Below, piece by piece: positions 28,135 through 37,028 of a stretch of DNA of 64,000 nt. The translations under genes and the position numbers were made by a program. The number at the start of each line of letters is the position of its first letter. Position 1 is the stretch's first letter. Under the pieces are notes generated by a model. The model did no database searches. It was not told the origin of the DNA and was given only the letters and a program-made list of their open reading frames with translations. Source of the stretch: Aestuariibaculum sp. M13 (GTDB taxonomy: Bacteria > Bacteroidota > Bacteroidia > Flavobacteriales > Flavobacteriaceae); NCBI RefSeq assembly GCF_024723255.1, contig NZ_JANIAC010000003.1, positions 310,001-374,000 of the forward strand. Direction: 5' to 3'.

Positions 28135-28316
28135 TGTAAATAAAATATGAGGCTGCAAAGGTACATTTAAAAGTTAATTTGTTTATAGCTTTAAGTTTTT
28201 ATTTACATAGCTTTTATACATTTAGCGAAAATTTCGACTTTAAAATGAGCTATAACAGCGCGTTTGTACGTAACAAGATGTATATTATTCAATTTTAAAA
28301 CAAATACATACTATAT

Positions 28317-29363
28317 ATGAAACAGTTATTCGTTACCCTTTTATTGATTACAACATTATTTTCCTGCCAGAAGAAAGCAGAATTTATTCCTAGGGATTTT
28401 AAATCGGTAGCCGTTGAAGAAATTATTGAAGATTCATTATTAAGTGTGCGTGCGATTGAAATTCTAAATGACAAAAGTCTGGCTTTTGCAGCGAACAATG
28501 GAATGTTTGGGTTGTATAACCCAAATACTAAAATGTGGCAAAGTTCGGTTCAGCAATATGATTCTTTAAATCTTCATTTTAGAGCTGTAGCACATACTTC
28601 ATCTGATTTTTTTATGTTGAGTATTGAAAATCCAGCTTTGTTATATAAAACTGGTGATGATGGCAGAATGCAATTAGTTTACAAAGAAACCACCGAAGGC
28701 GTATTTTATGATGCCATGACGTTTTGGAATGATACTGAAGGCGTAGCCGTTGGTGATAGTGTAGATGGTTGTTTATCCATTATTATTACTCGCGATGGTG
28801 GACAGAGCTGGAATAAGATGTCTTGTGAAAATTTACCAGAAGGAGAAGTTGGAGAAGGGGCTTTTGCCGCTAGTAATACCAATATTGCAGTAATGGGAGA
28901 TAAAGCCTGGGTTGCCACTACGAAAGGTAATGTATATTTAACAGAAGATAAAGGGAAAACCTGGACCGTAACAAAGTCACCTATGATTCAGGATGCTGAA
29001 ACTGAAGGTATATATTCTGTTGCTTTTTATGATGATAATTTAGGTTATGCCATTGGAGGAGATTTTACAAAGCCAGATGCAAATAAAGCCAATAAGATGA
29101 AAACCGTTGATGGCGGTAAAACCTGGAATCTGGTCGCTGATGGACAAATGCCTGGCTATCGAAGCTGTGTACAGTTTTTGCCAAATCGAGAAGGAAAGGA
29201 ATTGATTGCCACTGGTTTTAAAGGGATTGATTACAGTAAAGATGGTGGAGAATCGTGGATGCATTTAAGTGATGAGGGTTTTTATACTATACGATTTATA
29301 AACGATTCTACAGCGTATGCAGGAGGTTCAAAACGAATAGCCAAACTAACATTTAGGGAATAA
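28317..29363 (+). CDS. BNR/Ycf48-like beta-propeller lipoprotein
   Basis: A 348-residue lipoprotein: signal peptide with lipobox LFSC (Cys17). Repeats of the form TRDGGQSWNKM, TEDKGKTWTV, TVDGGKTWNLV and SKDGGESWMHL are Asp-box (BNR) turns of a beta-propeller, like Ycf48/HCF136. Databases often call such proteins oxidoreductase, but no redox motif is present. The role is unknown; in cyanobacteria and plants Ycf48 helps assemble photosystem II, which is not relevant here. Single gene, with a terminator that begins in its stop codon. Confidence 0.8.
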   Translation: MKQLFVTLLLITTLFSCQKKAEFIPRDFKSVAVEEIIEDSLLSVRAIEILNDKSLAFAANNGMFGLYNPNTKMWQSSVQQYDSLNLHFRAVAHTSSDFFMLSIENPALLYKTGDDGRMQLVYKETTEGVFYDAMTFWNDTEGVAVGDSVDGCLSIIITRDGGQSWNKMSCENLPEGEVGEGAFAASNTNIAVMGDKAWVATTKGNVYLTEDKGKTWTVTKSPMIQDAETEGIYSVAFYDDNLGYAIGGDFTKPDANKANKMKTVDGGKTWNLVADGQMPGYRSCVQFLPNREGKELIATGFKGIDYSKDGGESWMHLSDEGFYTIRFINDSTAYAGGSKRIAKLTFRE

Positions 29364-29397
29364 AAAAAAGGAGCTTTTTTAAAGCTCCTTTTTTTTA
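29362..29397 (+). terminator. Bidirectional terminator after the propeller lipoprotein
   Basis: AAAAAAGGAGCTTT / AAAGCTCCTTTTTT forms a near-perfect stem with runs of A and T on either side. It serves the plus-strand gene and the convergent ECF operon. Confidence 0.92.
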
Positions 29398-29844
29398 TTA
29401 TCGTTTTTCAGATTTCATTTTTTTTTCTAAATAACTGTCAAACAGTCGTTTTTTGAATTCTTTTTCAGCTCCTTTTAAAATTAATACTTTTTTTGGAGGT
29501 AAGAATTTAAGGAGGTCCCGGTTTAATTTGTCATCGACATCGATTCGTTTTCTTTCCGAAGCACTTAATTTATCTAGCAATTCTTTTGCTTTTTCATTTG
29601 ATAAATCGTTAATGTTCTTTTTTATTTTATACTGAATACCATGAATGTCATTTCTTATTTTAGATGATACTTCTTCGTAATCATTATATATCGGCCAGAA
29701 CTTTTCAGCTTCATCAGGAGTTAAATTTAGGCGTTCTGAAATGAAAGGTATTTTTAGTTCTTTAAATTTTTCGTCGTGACCTTGGGCAAATCCAGTGACT
29801 GAAATTAAAAGAAATAATATAGGGAGTATTAATTTTTTCATCAT
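29398..29844 (-). CDS. Periplasmic Spy/CpxP-like protein of the ECF sigma operon
   Basis: A 148-residue exported protein with signal peptide MMKKLILPILFLLISVTGFAQ. The rest is highly charged and helical, with ISERLNLTPDEAEKFWPIYNDYE, which resembles the LTxxQ-type motif of CpxP/Spy envelope stress proteins. It is the third gene after an ECF sigma factor and an anti-sigma-like gene (9-base gap), so it may sense or buffer envelope stress. No metal-binding motif is clear, and the family call is by helical pattern and context. Confidence 0.6.
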   Translation of the reverse strand: MMKKLILPILFLLISVTGFAQGHDEKFKELKIPFISERLNLTPDEAEKFWPIYNDYEEVSSKIRNDIHGIQYKIKKNINDLSNEKAKELLDKLSASERKRIDVDDKLNRDLLKFLPPKKVLILKGAEKEFKKRLFDSYLEKKMKSEKR

Positions 29845-29853
29845 AACAAACTT

Positions 29854-30354
29854 TTAATTAGTCATTATACCTTCAAGGTCTACATCGTTAAGAATGTAGT
29901 CTTCAAAGGTTGCTTCATCAATTTTTACTTCTTTAAAATTTTCTTCGGCTAAGTCTTCAACTGTTAATCTTGAGGCTATTTCGTATAAATCGATATCTTC
30001 ATTTAATAAATAACTTTCTAGCGTTTCATTGTCTACACCGTCTAACATAGGTTTCGTTTTTTGGATGGAAAGTGTAAACAATAAGGTAACTGCAGCAGCA
30101 ATACTTGAAGCATAAAGCAGATTTTTTCTGTTAAACAGAGAAATAACTTTAGGTTCTTCCTGCTGCTTAGAAACCTGGCTAAGAATCTTGTCTTCGAGCG
30201 TGTCTAAATAATTTTCAGGAACAGTAAATCCAGAAGAATCTGTCGATGCTTTAAGTTTTGCTTGGGTAAACAACCTGTCTTCTAAAGTATCGAAGTAATT
30301 CTCTGGGACTTTAAATCCTGAATTTTTGATAGTATGTAGTTTTTCCTGACTCAT
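29854..30354 (-). CDS. Putative anti-sigma factor, single-pass membrane protein with tandem repeats
   Basis: A 166-residue protein with one membrane helix (about residues 79-97). The cytoplasmic part has two near-identical 19-residue repeats: GFKVPENYFDTLEDRLFTQ (13-31) and GFTVPENYLDTLEDKILSQ (42-60). It lacks the HxxxCxxC zinc motif of classical anti-sigma domains. The position directly after an ECF sigma gene makes an anti-sigma role likely. The periplasmic part is acidic, with a short repeat-like pattern (LESYLLNEDIDLYEIA, FEDYILNDVDLEGI). Confidence 0.6.
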   Translation of the reverse strand: MSQEKLHTIKNSGFKVPENYFDTLEDRLFTQAKLKASTDSSGFTVPENYLDTLEDKILSQVSKQQEEPKVISLFNRKNLLYASSIAAAVTLLFTLSIQKTKPMLDGVDNETLESYLLNEDIDLYEIASRLTVEDLAEENFKEVKIDEATFEDYILNDVDLEGIMTN

Positions 30355-30384
30355 ATAAGTAAGACTTTATTTTTAACTAAAGGT

Positions 30385-30936
30385 TTAATCTTTAGTTAAA
30401 TAAGCTTCTATTTTTTTTGTTGCTATATGATAAGATGCTTTTAAAGCACCTTCACTGGTTTCTAAAATTTCTGCCATATCCTTGAATTTTAAATCCTGAA
30501 AATATTTCATATTAAAAACCAGTTGTTGTTTTTCTGGTAAGGTGGCTATGGCTTTTTGTAATTTTAGCTGTATGGCATCACCTTCAAAATACACATCGGA
30601 TGTTAAATTATTTATAGCTAATTGCTGTGCTTCCTCATTGTTGGTTTGCAGTCGCTTAGCATTTTTATTAATAAATGTTATCGACTCGTTAGTAGCTATA
30701 CGGTACATCCAAGAGAATAGTTTACTTTCTCCTTTAAAATTATGAATATTTTTATAAATCTTAATAAAAGTGTTTTGTAAAACATCGTCTGCATCGTCGT
30801 GATATTTCACAATATTTCGGATATGCCAATATAAGCGCTCTTTGTAAAGCGTTATAAGGTGTCTAAAAGCTTCTTCTTTTACAGAGTCAGATTTTAGTTG
30901 CTCAATTAATAAATCTTCGTCAATCACTAAATGCAT
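30385..30936 (-). CDS. ECF-type RNA polymerase sigma factor
   Basis: A 183-residue sigma-70 family protein with only regions 2 and 4. Region 2 is DDVLQNTFIKIYKNIHNFKGESKLFSWMYRIATNE (core binding and -10 recognition). Region 4 is LPEKQQLVFNMKYFQDLKFKDMAEILETSEGALKASYH (helix-turn-helix for -35). It heads the operon with the membrane anti-sigma-like protein and the Spy-like protein. The regulon is unknown; envelope stress is the obvious guess. No target promoter could be identified here. Confidence 0.93.
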   Translation of the reverse strand: MHLVIDEDLLIEQLKSDSVKEEAFRHLITLYKERLYWHIRNIVKYHDDADDVLQNTFIKIYKNIHNFKGESKLFSWMYRIATNESITFINKNAKRLQTNNEEAQQLAINNLTSDVYFEGDAIQLKLQKAIATLPEKQQLVFNMKYFQDLKFKDMAEILETSEGALKASYHIATKKIEAYLTKD

Positions 30937-31041
30937 TAAAGGTTAGACCTATAAAATTACAGAAAGTTTAATGTGTTGATTATAAAAATAAGTTAAAATA
31001 GAATGTGAGGTTGTGTCTTATTTTGTTTGTTTACTTAGAAT

Positions 31042-31079
31042 AAAAAAAGGATAGAAACCTGGGGCTCTATCCTTTTTTA
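31042..31079 (-). terminator. Terminator of the ABC exporter gene
   Basis: AAAAAAGGATAGA / TCTATCCTTTTTT with loop AACCTGGGGC. On the minus strand it follows the exporter stop codon at 31103. It can work in both directions. Confidence 0.88.
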
Positions 31080-31102
31080 TTTATATCCATTAAAATGATT
31101 GT

Positions 31103-32929
31103 TTATTCAAAACTTTGCATTTCTACAAGCTTTTGGTAAACACCTTGTTTAGCAATAAGTTCGCTGTGTTTACCTTTCTCAACAATTTCACCTTTACTCA
31201 TGACAATAATATTGTCGGCATTTTGAATGGTTGACAATCTGTGTGCAATAACTATAGATGTTCTGTTTTTCATCATATTTTCCAGAGCTACCTGTACTAA
31301 ACGTTCGCTTTCGGTATCTAAAGCGGAAGTTGCTTCGTCTAATACCATAATAGGAGGACTTTTTAGTACGGCACGGGCAATACTTAAACGTTGCTTTTGT
31401 CCTCCGGATAATTTGTTACCGGCATCACCAATATTAGTATTAATGCCCTCTGGTAATTCCTTTACAAATTCCCAGGCATTAGCTACTTTCAATGCATCGA
31501 TAATGTCTTCGTCTGAAGCATTGTCTTTACCTAATTTTAGGTTGTTTTTAATGCTGTCGTTAAACAGAATAGCATCTTGAGTAACAATTCCTAATTGGTT
31601 ACGAAGTGAGTAGGTAGTCAGCTCACGAATGTCGATACCATCAATTAAGATGCGACCTTCATTAACGTCATAAAAACGGGTTACTAAATTCGCAATAGTC
31701 GATTTTCCACTTCCGGACTGTCCCACTAAAGCAATGGTTTCACCTTTAGAAATGGTTAATGAGAAGTTTTTAAGCACATAGTCTTTATCGTATTTAAAAG
31801 AAACGTTTTCGAATACGATTTCAGCATCGAACCCTGTTTTAGCGATAGCATTTTCTTTGTCTTTTAATGGGTTTGGCGCATCGATAATTTCCTGAATACG
31901 TTCGGCAGCTGCATCACCTTGTTTGATGTTGTATAATCCGCGAGAAATAGCTTTTGCAGGCACCATAATATTATAAGCTAAACCTATGTATGCAATAAAA
32001 GAACTCCCGTCTAATGAGCCGTCAACAAGTACCAATTGACCTCCATACCATAAAAGCACTGAAATTACTAGAATTCCAAGAAATTCACTTGTTGGAGAGG
32101 CTAAATTTTGTCTATTTAAAAGCTTGTTAGAAAAATTAAAAAAACGATTCGTTGAATTTTGGAATCTGTCATTAAATTTTTCTTCAGCATTAAATCCTTT
32201 TATAATACGTAACCCCGTTAGAGTTTCTTCTAAAGTCGATAAAAGAATTCCTTGTTCTTTTTGAACACGATCTGATTTTCGTTTTAAACTCCTGCCAATT
32301 CTAGAAATAATTAATCCTGCTAAAGGAATGAAAATGAATACGAATAGGGTTAATTTAAAACTTATGATAACCATCATGATGATTGTAAAAATAATCGTTA
32401 ATGGTTCACGGAAGATTAATTCTAAAGCAGGAAGCATAGAATATTGTAACGTTGCAACATCCTGAGTAACACGAGCCATAATATCACCTTTGCGTTGTTC
32501 AGAAAAGTAAGCAAGCGGAAGTTCTATAGTCTTTTGATAAACGTTATTTCTTAAATCACGCACTACACCATTTCTTAAAAATACCATGAAGTAATTCGCT
32601 AAATAGCCAAAGATGTTTTTAAGAAGGAATAAAATTATGATTAAGCCAACAACCAGTAATAGTGCTTTTTGAGGTTCACTTTCTGTATACTGATTTACCT
32701 GATAAGCAAGATAATCTTTGTAGTAATCCTTTAAATGACTTAAGCCTTCATATACGGGAGCTTCGGTGATTTTTTTAGAATTCTTTTCGAATAGAATATC
32801 CAACATAGGGATAAGAGCAACGAAAGATAGTGCACCGAAAAGTGCGTAAAATATGTTTGAAATAATGTGACCAATAGCATAGCTTTTATATGGCTTTGCG
32901 TATTGTAAAATGTTGAAAAATTGCTTCAT
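31103..32929 (-). CDS. MsbA-like ABC exporter (fused membrane and ATPase domains)
   Basis: A 608-residue half-transporter that dimerises in the inner membrane. The six-helix membrane domain covers about residues 1-330. The ATPase domain follows with Walker A GQSGSGKST, signature LSGGQKQRLSIARA, Walker B IMVLDEATSALD and the H-loop IAHRLST. The arrangement and length are those of MsbA/LipidA-type or drug exporters. Lipid flipping is possible, but the substrate cannot be set from sequence. Single gene, bounded by terminators on both sides. Confidence 0.88.
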   Translation of the reverse strand: MKQFFNILQYAKPYKSYAIGHIISNIFYALFGALSFVALIPMLDILFEKNSKKITEAPVYEGLSHLKDYYKDYLAYQVNQYTESEPQKALLLVVGLIIILFLLKNIFGYLANYFMVFLRNGVVRDLRNNVYQKTIELPLAYFSEQRKGDIMARVTQDVATLQYSMLPALELIFREPLTIIFTIIMMVIISFKLTLFVFIFIPLAGLIISRIGRSLKRKSDRVQKEQGILLSTLEETLTGLRIIKGFNAEEKFNDRFQNSTNRFFNFSNKLLNRQNLASPTSEFLGILVISVLLWYGGQLVLVDGSLDGSSFIAYIGLAYNIMVPAKAISRGLYNIKQGDAAAERIQEIIDAPNPLKDKENAIAKTGFDAEIVFENVSFKYDKDYVLKNFSLTISKGETIALVGQSGSGKSTIANLVTRFYDVNEGRILIDGIDIRELTTYSLRNQLGIVTQDAILFNDSIKNNLKLGKDNASDEDIIDALKVANAWEFVKELPEGINTNIGDAGNKLSGGQKQRLSIARAVLKSPPIMVLDEATSALDTESERLVQVALENMMKNRTSIVIAHRLSTIQNADNIIVMSKGEIVEKGKHSELIAKQGVYQKLVEMQSFE

Positions 32930-32942
32930 TTAAAAAGGTGTG

Positions 32943-32982
32943 TTAAAAAAACATGCTTTTATGAAAAACATAAAAGCATGCA
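32943..32982 (-). terminator. Terminator of the phosphohexomutase gene
   Basis: Perfect 12-base stem CATGCTTTTATG / CATAAAAGCATG with loop AAAAA; on the minus strand it is followed by GTTTTTTT. It lies 75 bases after the mutase stop codon and before the ABC exporter start. Confidence 0.88.
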
Positions 32983-33056
32983 TATTTTACAAAGATATAG
33001 CTATTTAAATTAAATATATCTGTTTAACAATTTTTTGACTTCTTTACTGTTAATAA

Positions 33057-34787
33057 TTAGATAAGCTTCATGTCTTTTAAAATGGTTTCCGCTTTAGTGT
33101 CTAATTCTGCTTCAACGGTTTTGAAATCTTCTGCAGAGTTTAATTTTGTATTAACACTCACGTAAAATTTAATTTTTGGCTCGGTACCACTAGGTCTTAA
33201 AGCAATCTGACTACCGTCTTCTGTATAATAGATTAATACGTTCGATTTTGGTACATCAATAGTAGTTTCTTCTCCCGTTAATAAATGTTTGGCAATCGAT
33301 GTGTCGTAATCTTCCAGTTTAACAACTTTTGACCCGTTGATTTCTTTAAGCGGGTTTTCGCGGGCATCAATCATCATTTGAGTAATTTCCTGTGCACCTT
33401 CAATTCCTTTTTTAGTCAGAGATACCAGTTTTTCTTTAAAACAGCCGTGCTCAACGTAAAGTTTTATTAATTCATTGTAAAAAGAGCTTCCGTTAGATTT
33501 TGTAATGGCAGCAATTTCGCAAGCTAATAAGGTAGAAGTTACCGCATCTTTGTCGCGTACAAAGTCACCTACCATGTAGCCGAAACTTTCTTCACCACCA
33601 CCAATAAAGTCTAATTGCGGATAGTCTTTAATTAATTTGGCAATCCACTTAAATCCTGTTAAAACAATTTTACTTTCTACATTATAAGCTTCAGCCAGTT
33701 TATTTAGCATCGGCGTTGATACGATGGTTGAAGCAATAAATTGGGTTCCGTTAATTTTGCCTTCAGCTTTCCATTGTTTTAATAAGAAATCGGTCATCAT
33801 TAACATGGTTTGATTTCCGTTAAGCAATTGTAATTCGCCATCACTGTTTCTAACAGCAACACCTAAACGATCGCAATCGGGGTCGGTTCCAATAACGATA
33901 TCGGCATTCACTTTTTCAGCTAATTCTAAAGCCATTTTTAAAGCAGCTGGCTCTTCCGGGTTTGGAGAAGCTACCGTAGGGAAATCGCCATTAGGTACTT
34001 CCTGTTCTTTTACAATATGAACATTTTTATATCCGGCACGTTTTAAGGTTTCAGGAACAGCAGTAATCGATGTTCCGTGTAAAGAGGTAAATACGATAGT
34101 TAAATCGTCTTTTGCGGCTTGGGTTGCACCAACGCATCCGTTTTTTACTGATGCTTCTATAAATGCATTATCAACATCTGTGCTGATATAATGGATTAAA
34201 GCATCGTTAGCTTCAAACTTAATATCAGAATAATCAATATCGTTAATCATAGTGATAACTTCACCATCTTGTGGTGGTACTAACTGTCCACCATCTTGCC
34301 AATATACTTTATATCCGTTGTATTCTGGTGGGTTGTGAGAAGCTGTTAAAACAATTCCGCAATGGCAGTTTAAATGTTTTACAGCAAACGATAATTCTGG
34401 TGTAGGGCGTAAGTCTTCAAATAAATACACTTCAATGCCATTAGCCGAAAATACATCAGCTACTACCTTTGCTAAAGTTTTACTGTTGTGGCGGCAATCG
34501 TAAGCAATAACGGCTTTTGGTGTTTCTCCAGGAAATGATTTGTGCAAATAGTCGCTTAAGCCTTGTGTGCTTTTTCCAAGTGTATATTTATTAATACGGT
34601 TCGTACCAATACCCATAACACCACGCATACCTCCGGTACCAAATTCTAAATCTTTGTAAAAGCTCTCCTGAATATCTTTTGGGTTGTGAGCAATACTGTT
34701 TTTTATAAAATCTTGTGTTTCTTCGTCAAAAGTTGGGGTTAACCAGGTGTTAATTCGGTCTAAAATTTTTGGTTCGATGTGTATCAT
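33057..34787 (-). CDS. Alpha-D-phosphohexomutase (phosphoglucomutase/phosphomannomutase type)
   Basis: Interconverts sugar 1- and 6-phosphates. The phosphoserine is Ser150 in [13 protein letters not shown]. The metal loop is [10 protein letters not shown] with Asp302, Asp304 and Asp306. [19 protein letters not shown] is the sugar-binding loop and [12 protein letters not shown] is the phosphate-binding domain. Length 576 places it in the PGM2-like group common in Bacteroidota rather than the 450-residue ManB/AlgC group. Substrate preference (glucose, mannose or pentose phosphates) is not readable from sequence. Confidence 0.92.
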   Translation of the reverse strand: MIHIEPKILDRINTWLTPTFDEETQDFIKNSIAHNPKDIQESFYKDLEFGTGGMRGVMGIGTNRINKYTLGKSTQGLSDYLHKSFPGETPKAVIAYDCRHNSKTLAKVVADVFSANGIEVYLFEDLRPTPELSFAVKHLNCHCGIVLTASHNPPEYNGYKVYWQDGGQLVPPQDGEVITMINDIDYSDIKFEANDALIHYISTDVDNAFIEASVKNGCVGATQAAKDDLTIVFTSLHGTSITAVPETLKRAGYKNVHIVKEQEVPNGDFPTVASPNPEEPAALKMALELAEKVNADIVIGTDPDCDRLGVAVRNSDGELQLLNGNQTMLMMTDFLLKQWKAEGKINGTQFIASTIVSTPMLNKLAEAYNVESKIVLTGFKWIAKLIKDYPQLDFIGGGEESFGYMVGDFVRDKDAVTSTLLACEIAAITKSNGSSFYNELIKLYVEHGCFKEKLVSLTKKGIEGAQEITQMMIDARENPLKEINGSKVVKLEDYDTSIAKHLLTGEETTIDVPKSNVLIYYTEDGSQIALRPSGTEPKIKFYVSVNTKLNSAEDFKTVEAELDTKAETILKDMKLI

Positions 34788-34964
34788 AATGTGTTTTAAA
34801 ATATATTTTCAAAAAAAGAAATTATTGTACTTAGTTTAGTTTGTTGGTTTCAATTTTTGAAGGGTATGAAACTGTTTTAAAGTTATTAAAAAAAAATAAA
34901 AGAACCCTTTGTAAGCCTTATTTTTTAAGACATTTGAAGGATTCTCAGTATTTTTTTTATTTCG

Positions 34965-35915
34965 TTAAAAATTTGAAGTCTCGTCCTTGATTAAATAGCG
35001 TTTTTTATCTTGTTTCGATCGTAAAATCATCTCACCAAGAAAGCCTGCAACAAAAAATTGTGTGCCAATAATCATGGTTGACAGGGCTAAAAAGAATTGT
35101 GGACGTTCTGTAATCAATCTTCCTGACGGATTTAAAAAGAGTTTATCAATGCCTAAATAAAATGAAAATGCAAATCCGATAATAAACATAAGGACACCCA
35201 AAGCCCCAAATAAATGCATTGGGCGTTTACCGAAGTGTGAAATAAACCAAATGGTAATCAAATCAAGGAAGCCGTTTATGAAGCGGTTCATACCAAATTT
35301 AGTTTCACCGTATTTTCTGGCCTGATGTTGAACCACTTTTTCGCCAATTTTGTTGAAACCAGCATTTTTAGCCAGTACAGGGATATAACGGTGCATTTCA
35401 CCATTGACATCAATGTTTTTTACAACATCGTTGTTATAGGCTTTAAGTCCGCAGTTAAAATCATTAAGCTTTACGCCTGAGGTCTTACGGGCCGCCCAGT
35501 TAAATAATTTGGAAGGTAAATTTTTAGCAATAACTGAGTCGTAGCGTTTCTTTTTCCATCCAGAAACCAAATCGAAACGATCTTTGGTTATCATGTCGTA
35601 TAGTTCTGGAATTTCGTCCGGGTTATCCTGTAAATCGGCATCCATGGTAATTACTACATCGCCTTGCGCTTTTTCGAAACCGGCATGCAGGGCCTGAGAT
35701 TTGCCAAAGTTTTTAGCAAAACGAATGCCTTTTACACTTTCGTTTTGTTTCGATAATTGTTGTATAATTTTCCAGGAATCGTCGGTACTACCATCATCAA
35801 TAAATAGGATTTCGTACGAAAAACGATTGGATTGCATAACCTTTGCAATCCAATCATGTAATTCTGTTAAAGATTCTTGTTCGTTAAGTAGTGGTATGAC
35901 TACTGATATATTCAT
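34965..35915 (-). CDS. GT2-family polyprenyl-phosphate glycosyltransferase (DPM/GtrB type)
   Basis: A 316-residue glycosyltransferase with a cytoplasmic GT-A domain and two C-terminal membrane helices (about 228-250 and 270-297). The nucleotide motif FIDDGSTDDSW (Asp40-Asp41) and the metal motif DADLQDNPDE (Asp92, Asp94) are intact. This layout is that of enzymes which pass a sugar from a nucleotide donor to undecaprenyl phosphate for envelope glycan or lipid modification. It lies 42 bases downstream of a DUF4199 gene, on the same strand. Sugar unknown. Confidence 0.88.
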   Translation of the reverse strand: MNISVVIPLLNEQESLTELHDWIAKVMQSNRFSYEILFIDDGSTDDSWKIIQQLSKQNESVKGIRFAKNFGKSQALHAGFEKAQGDVVITMDADLQDNPDEIPELYDMITKDRFDLVSGWKKKRYDSVIAKNLPSKLFNWAARKTSGVKLNDFNCGLKAYNNDVVKNIDVNGEMHRYIPVLAKNAGFNKIGEKVVQHQARKYGETKFGMNRFINGFLDLITIWFISHFGKRPMHLFGALGVLMFIIGFAFSFYLGIDKLFLNPSGRLITERPQFFLALSTMIIGTQFFVAGFLGEMILRSKQDKKRYLIKDETSNF

Positions 35916-35957
35916 TTAAAGACTTTCAGATATTTGTAAAAATCAAAAATACTTAAA

Positions 35958-36488
35958 TTATTCAATGGCTGGCTTACTTTTTTTCATTGCCGCTGCAACT
36001 ATAAGGCCTATGATGCTAAAAAGAACCAGATAGATGGCTAATCCCTTTAGCATATTTAATAGAGAAAAAATGTTTTGAGTTTCCATTTGTTCTACATATT
36101 TAGCAATATCATCTATTGGGGTATTAAACCCTTTCATCATTTCAACCCTGTTTTCTATTGTTTTTTCTTTTAACACGGCACCAGCTTCAGTATCTATTAC
36201 GCTAAATAAGACAAATGTAAGCAAAGTGTATATCACCAAACCTATTAATGCGGTAAGAAAGAAAGAAGTAAAAGCCTCCTTAAAAGAAGCAAAGCTATCT
36301 TGAGCTTGTTTTACTTTAGCTACAGATATAATTCCAAAAGCAATAATAGCTACTAGAATAAAAATACCAACCCACATATTATTTAATAGGTCCAGATTTA
36401 CAGCATAGGCAACCACAATAATACCTGCTAATAAAGCTCCTAGAAAGAGTCCCCAGTTAGTAGCTATAGATTTTAAAGATTTTTCCAT
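35958..36488 (-). CDS. DUF4199 membrane protein
   Basis: A 176-residue protein with four membrane helices (about 12-31, 36-55, 75-97 and 146-168) and a polar loop between helices three and four. The pattern QDSFASFKEAFTSFFLTALIG after helix two fits the DUF4199 family, widespread in Bacteroidota and of unknown function. It is probably cotranscribed with the glycosyltransferase and divergent from rpmE2. Confidence 0.75.
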   Translation of the reverse strand: MEKSLKSIATNWGLFLGALLAGIIVVAYAVNLDLLNNMWVGIFILVAIIAFGIISVAKVKQAQDSFASFKEAFTSFFLTALIGLVIYTLLTFVLFSVIDTEAGAVLKEKTIENRVEMMKGFNTPIDDIAKYVEQMETQNIFSLLNMLKGLAIYLVLFSIIGLIVAAAMKKSKPAIE

Positions 36489-36579
36489 ATTTTTGCGTTT
36501 ATAAGGTAAGTTGAATGATTAGTTGTCAAAGATAGAAAATCGTTACAATTTAAATCTAAATAAAAAATATTAAAAAGTA

Positions 36580-36609
36580 TTGGTAGTTTGTAAAAAATGC
36601 TTATTTTTG
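36580..36609 (+). promoter_or_regulatory. rpmE2 promoter
   Basis: TTG (36580-36582), a 19-base spacer and TATTTTTG (36602-36609) make an exact Bacteroidota housekeeping promoter. Transcription should start about 36615, which rules out translation starts before that point. Confidence 0.8.
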
Positions 36610-36644
36610 CACTTCCAAAATTGAACAGAATAAAAGCTTTAGCG

Positions 36645-36896
36645 ATGAAAAAAAGTATACATCCAGAAAATTATAGAATAGTAGCATTCAAAGATATGTC
36701 TAACGAAGATGTATTTTTAACTAAGTCTACAGCAAACACTAACGAAACTATTGAGGTTGATGGTGTTGAGTATCCACTTGTTAAAATGGAGATTTCAAGA
36801 ACATCGCACCCATTCTACACTGGTAAATCTAAATTAGTAGATACTGCTGGTCGTATTGATAAATTCAAAAACAAATACGCTAAGTTTAGCAAATAA
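36645..36896 (+). CDS. rpmE2: 50S ribosomal protein L31, type B (zinc-independent)
   Basis: A small subunit of the large ribosomal particle, 83 residues from the chosen start ([15 protein letters not shown]). An in-frame ATG at 36597 lies inside the promoter and is rejected. The typical motifs [16 protein letters not shown] and [10 protein letters not shown] are all present. The protein has no cysteine, so it is the zinc-free form that in other bacteria replaces zinc-binding L31 when zinc is scarce. No zinc-regulator (Zur) site is visible next to the strong constitutive promoter, so here it may be the ordinary L31. Confidence 0.95.
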   Translation: MKKSIHPENYRIVAFKDMSNEDVFLTKSTANTNETIEVDGVEYPLVKMEISRTSHPFYTGKSKLVDTAGRIDKFKNKYAKFSK

Positions 36897-36918
36897 TCTT
36901 AGTACTTTATATAATATT

Positions 36919-36958
36919 AAAAGCCTTCAATATTTTATGTTGAAGGCTTTTTTGTTTT
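36919..36958 (+). terminator. rpmE2 terminator
   Basis: AAAAGCCTTCAA / TTGAAGGCTTTT around TATTTTATG, followed by TTGTTTT. Confidence 0.9.
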
Positions 36959-37028
36959 CGTTAATTAAGCTATTTTTGGGATGCCAAAACACAGGTTGTT
37001 TAGGTATTAATTAATACGTCCTAACGTT

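Noticed and set aside
36597-36644. Longer start for the L31 gene
   Set aside because: It would begin inside the promoter, before the predicted transcription start, and adds residues not found in L31 proteins.
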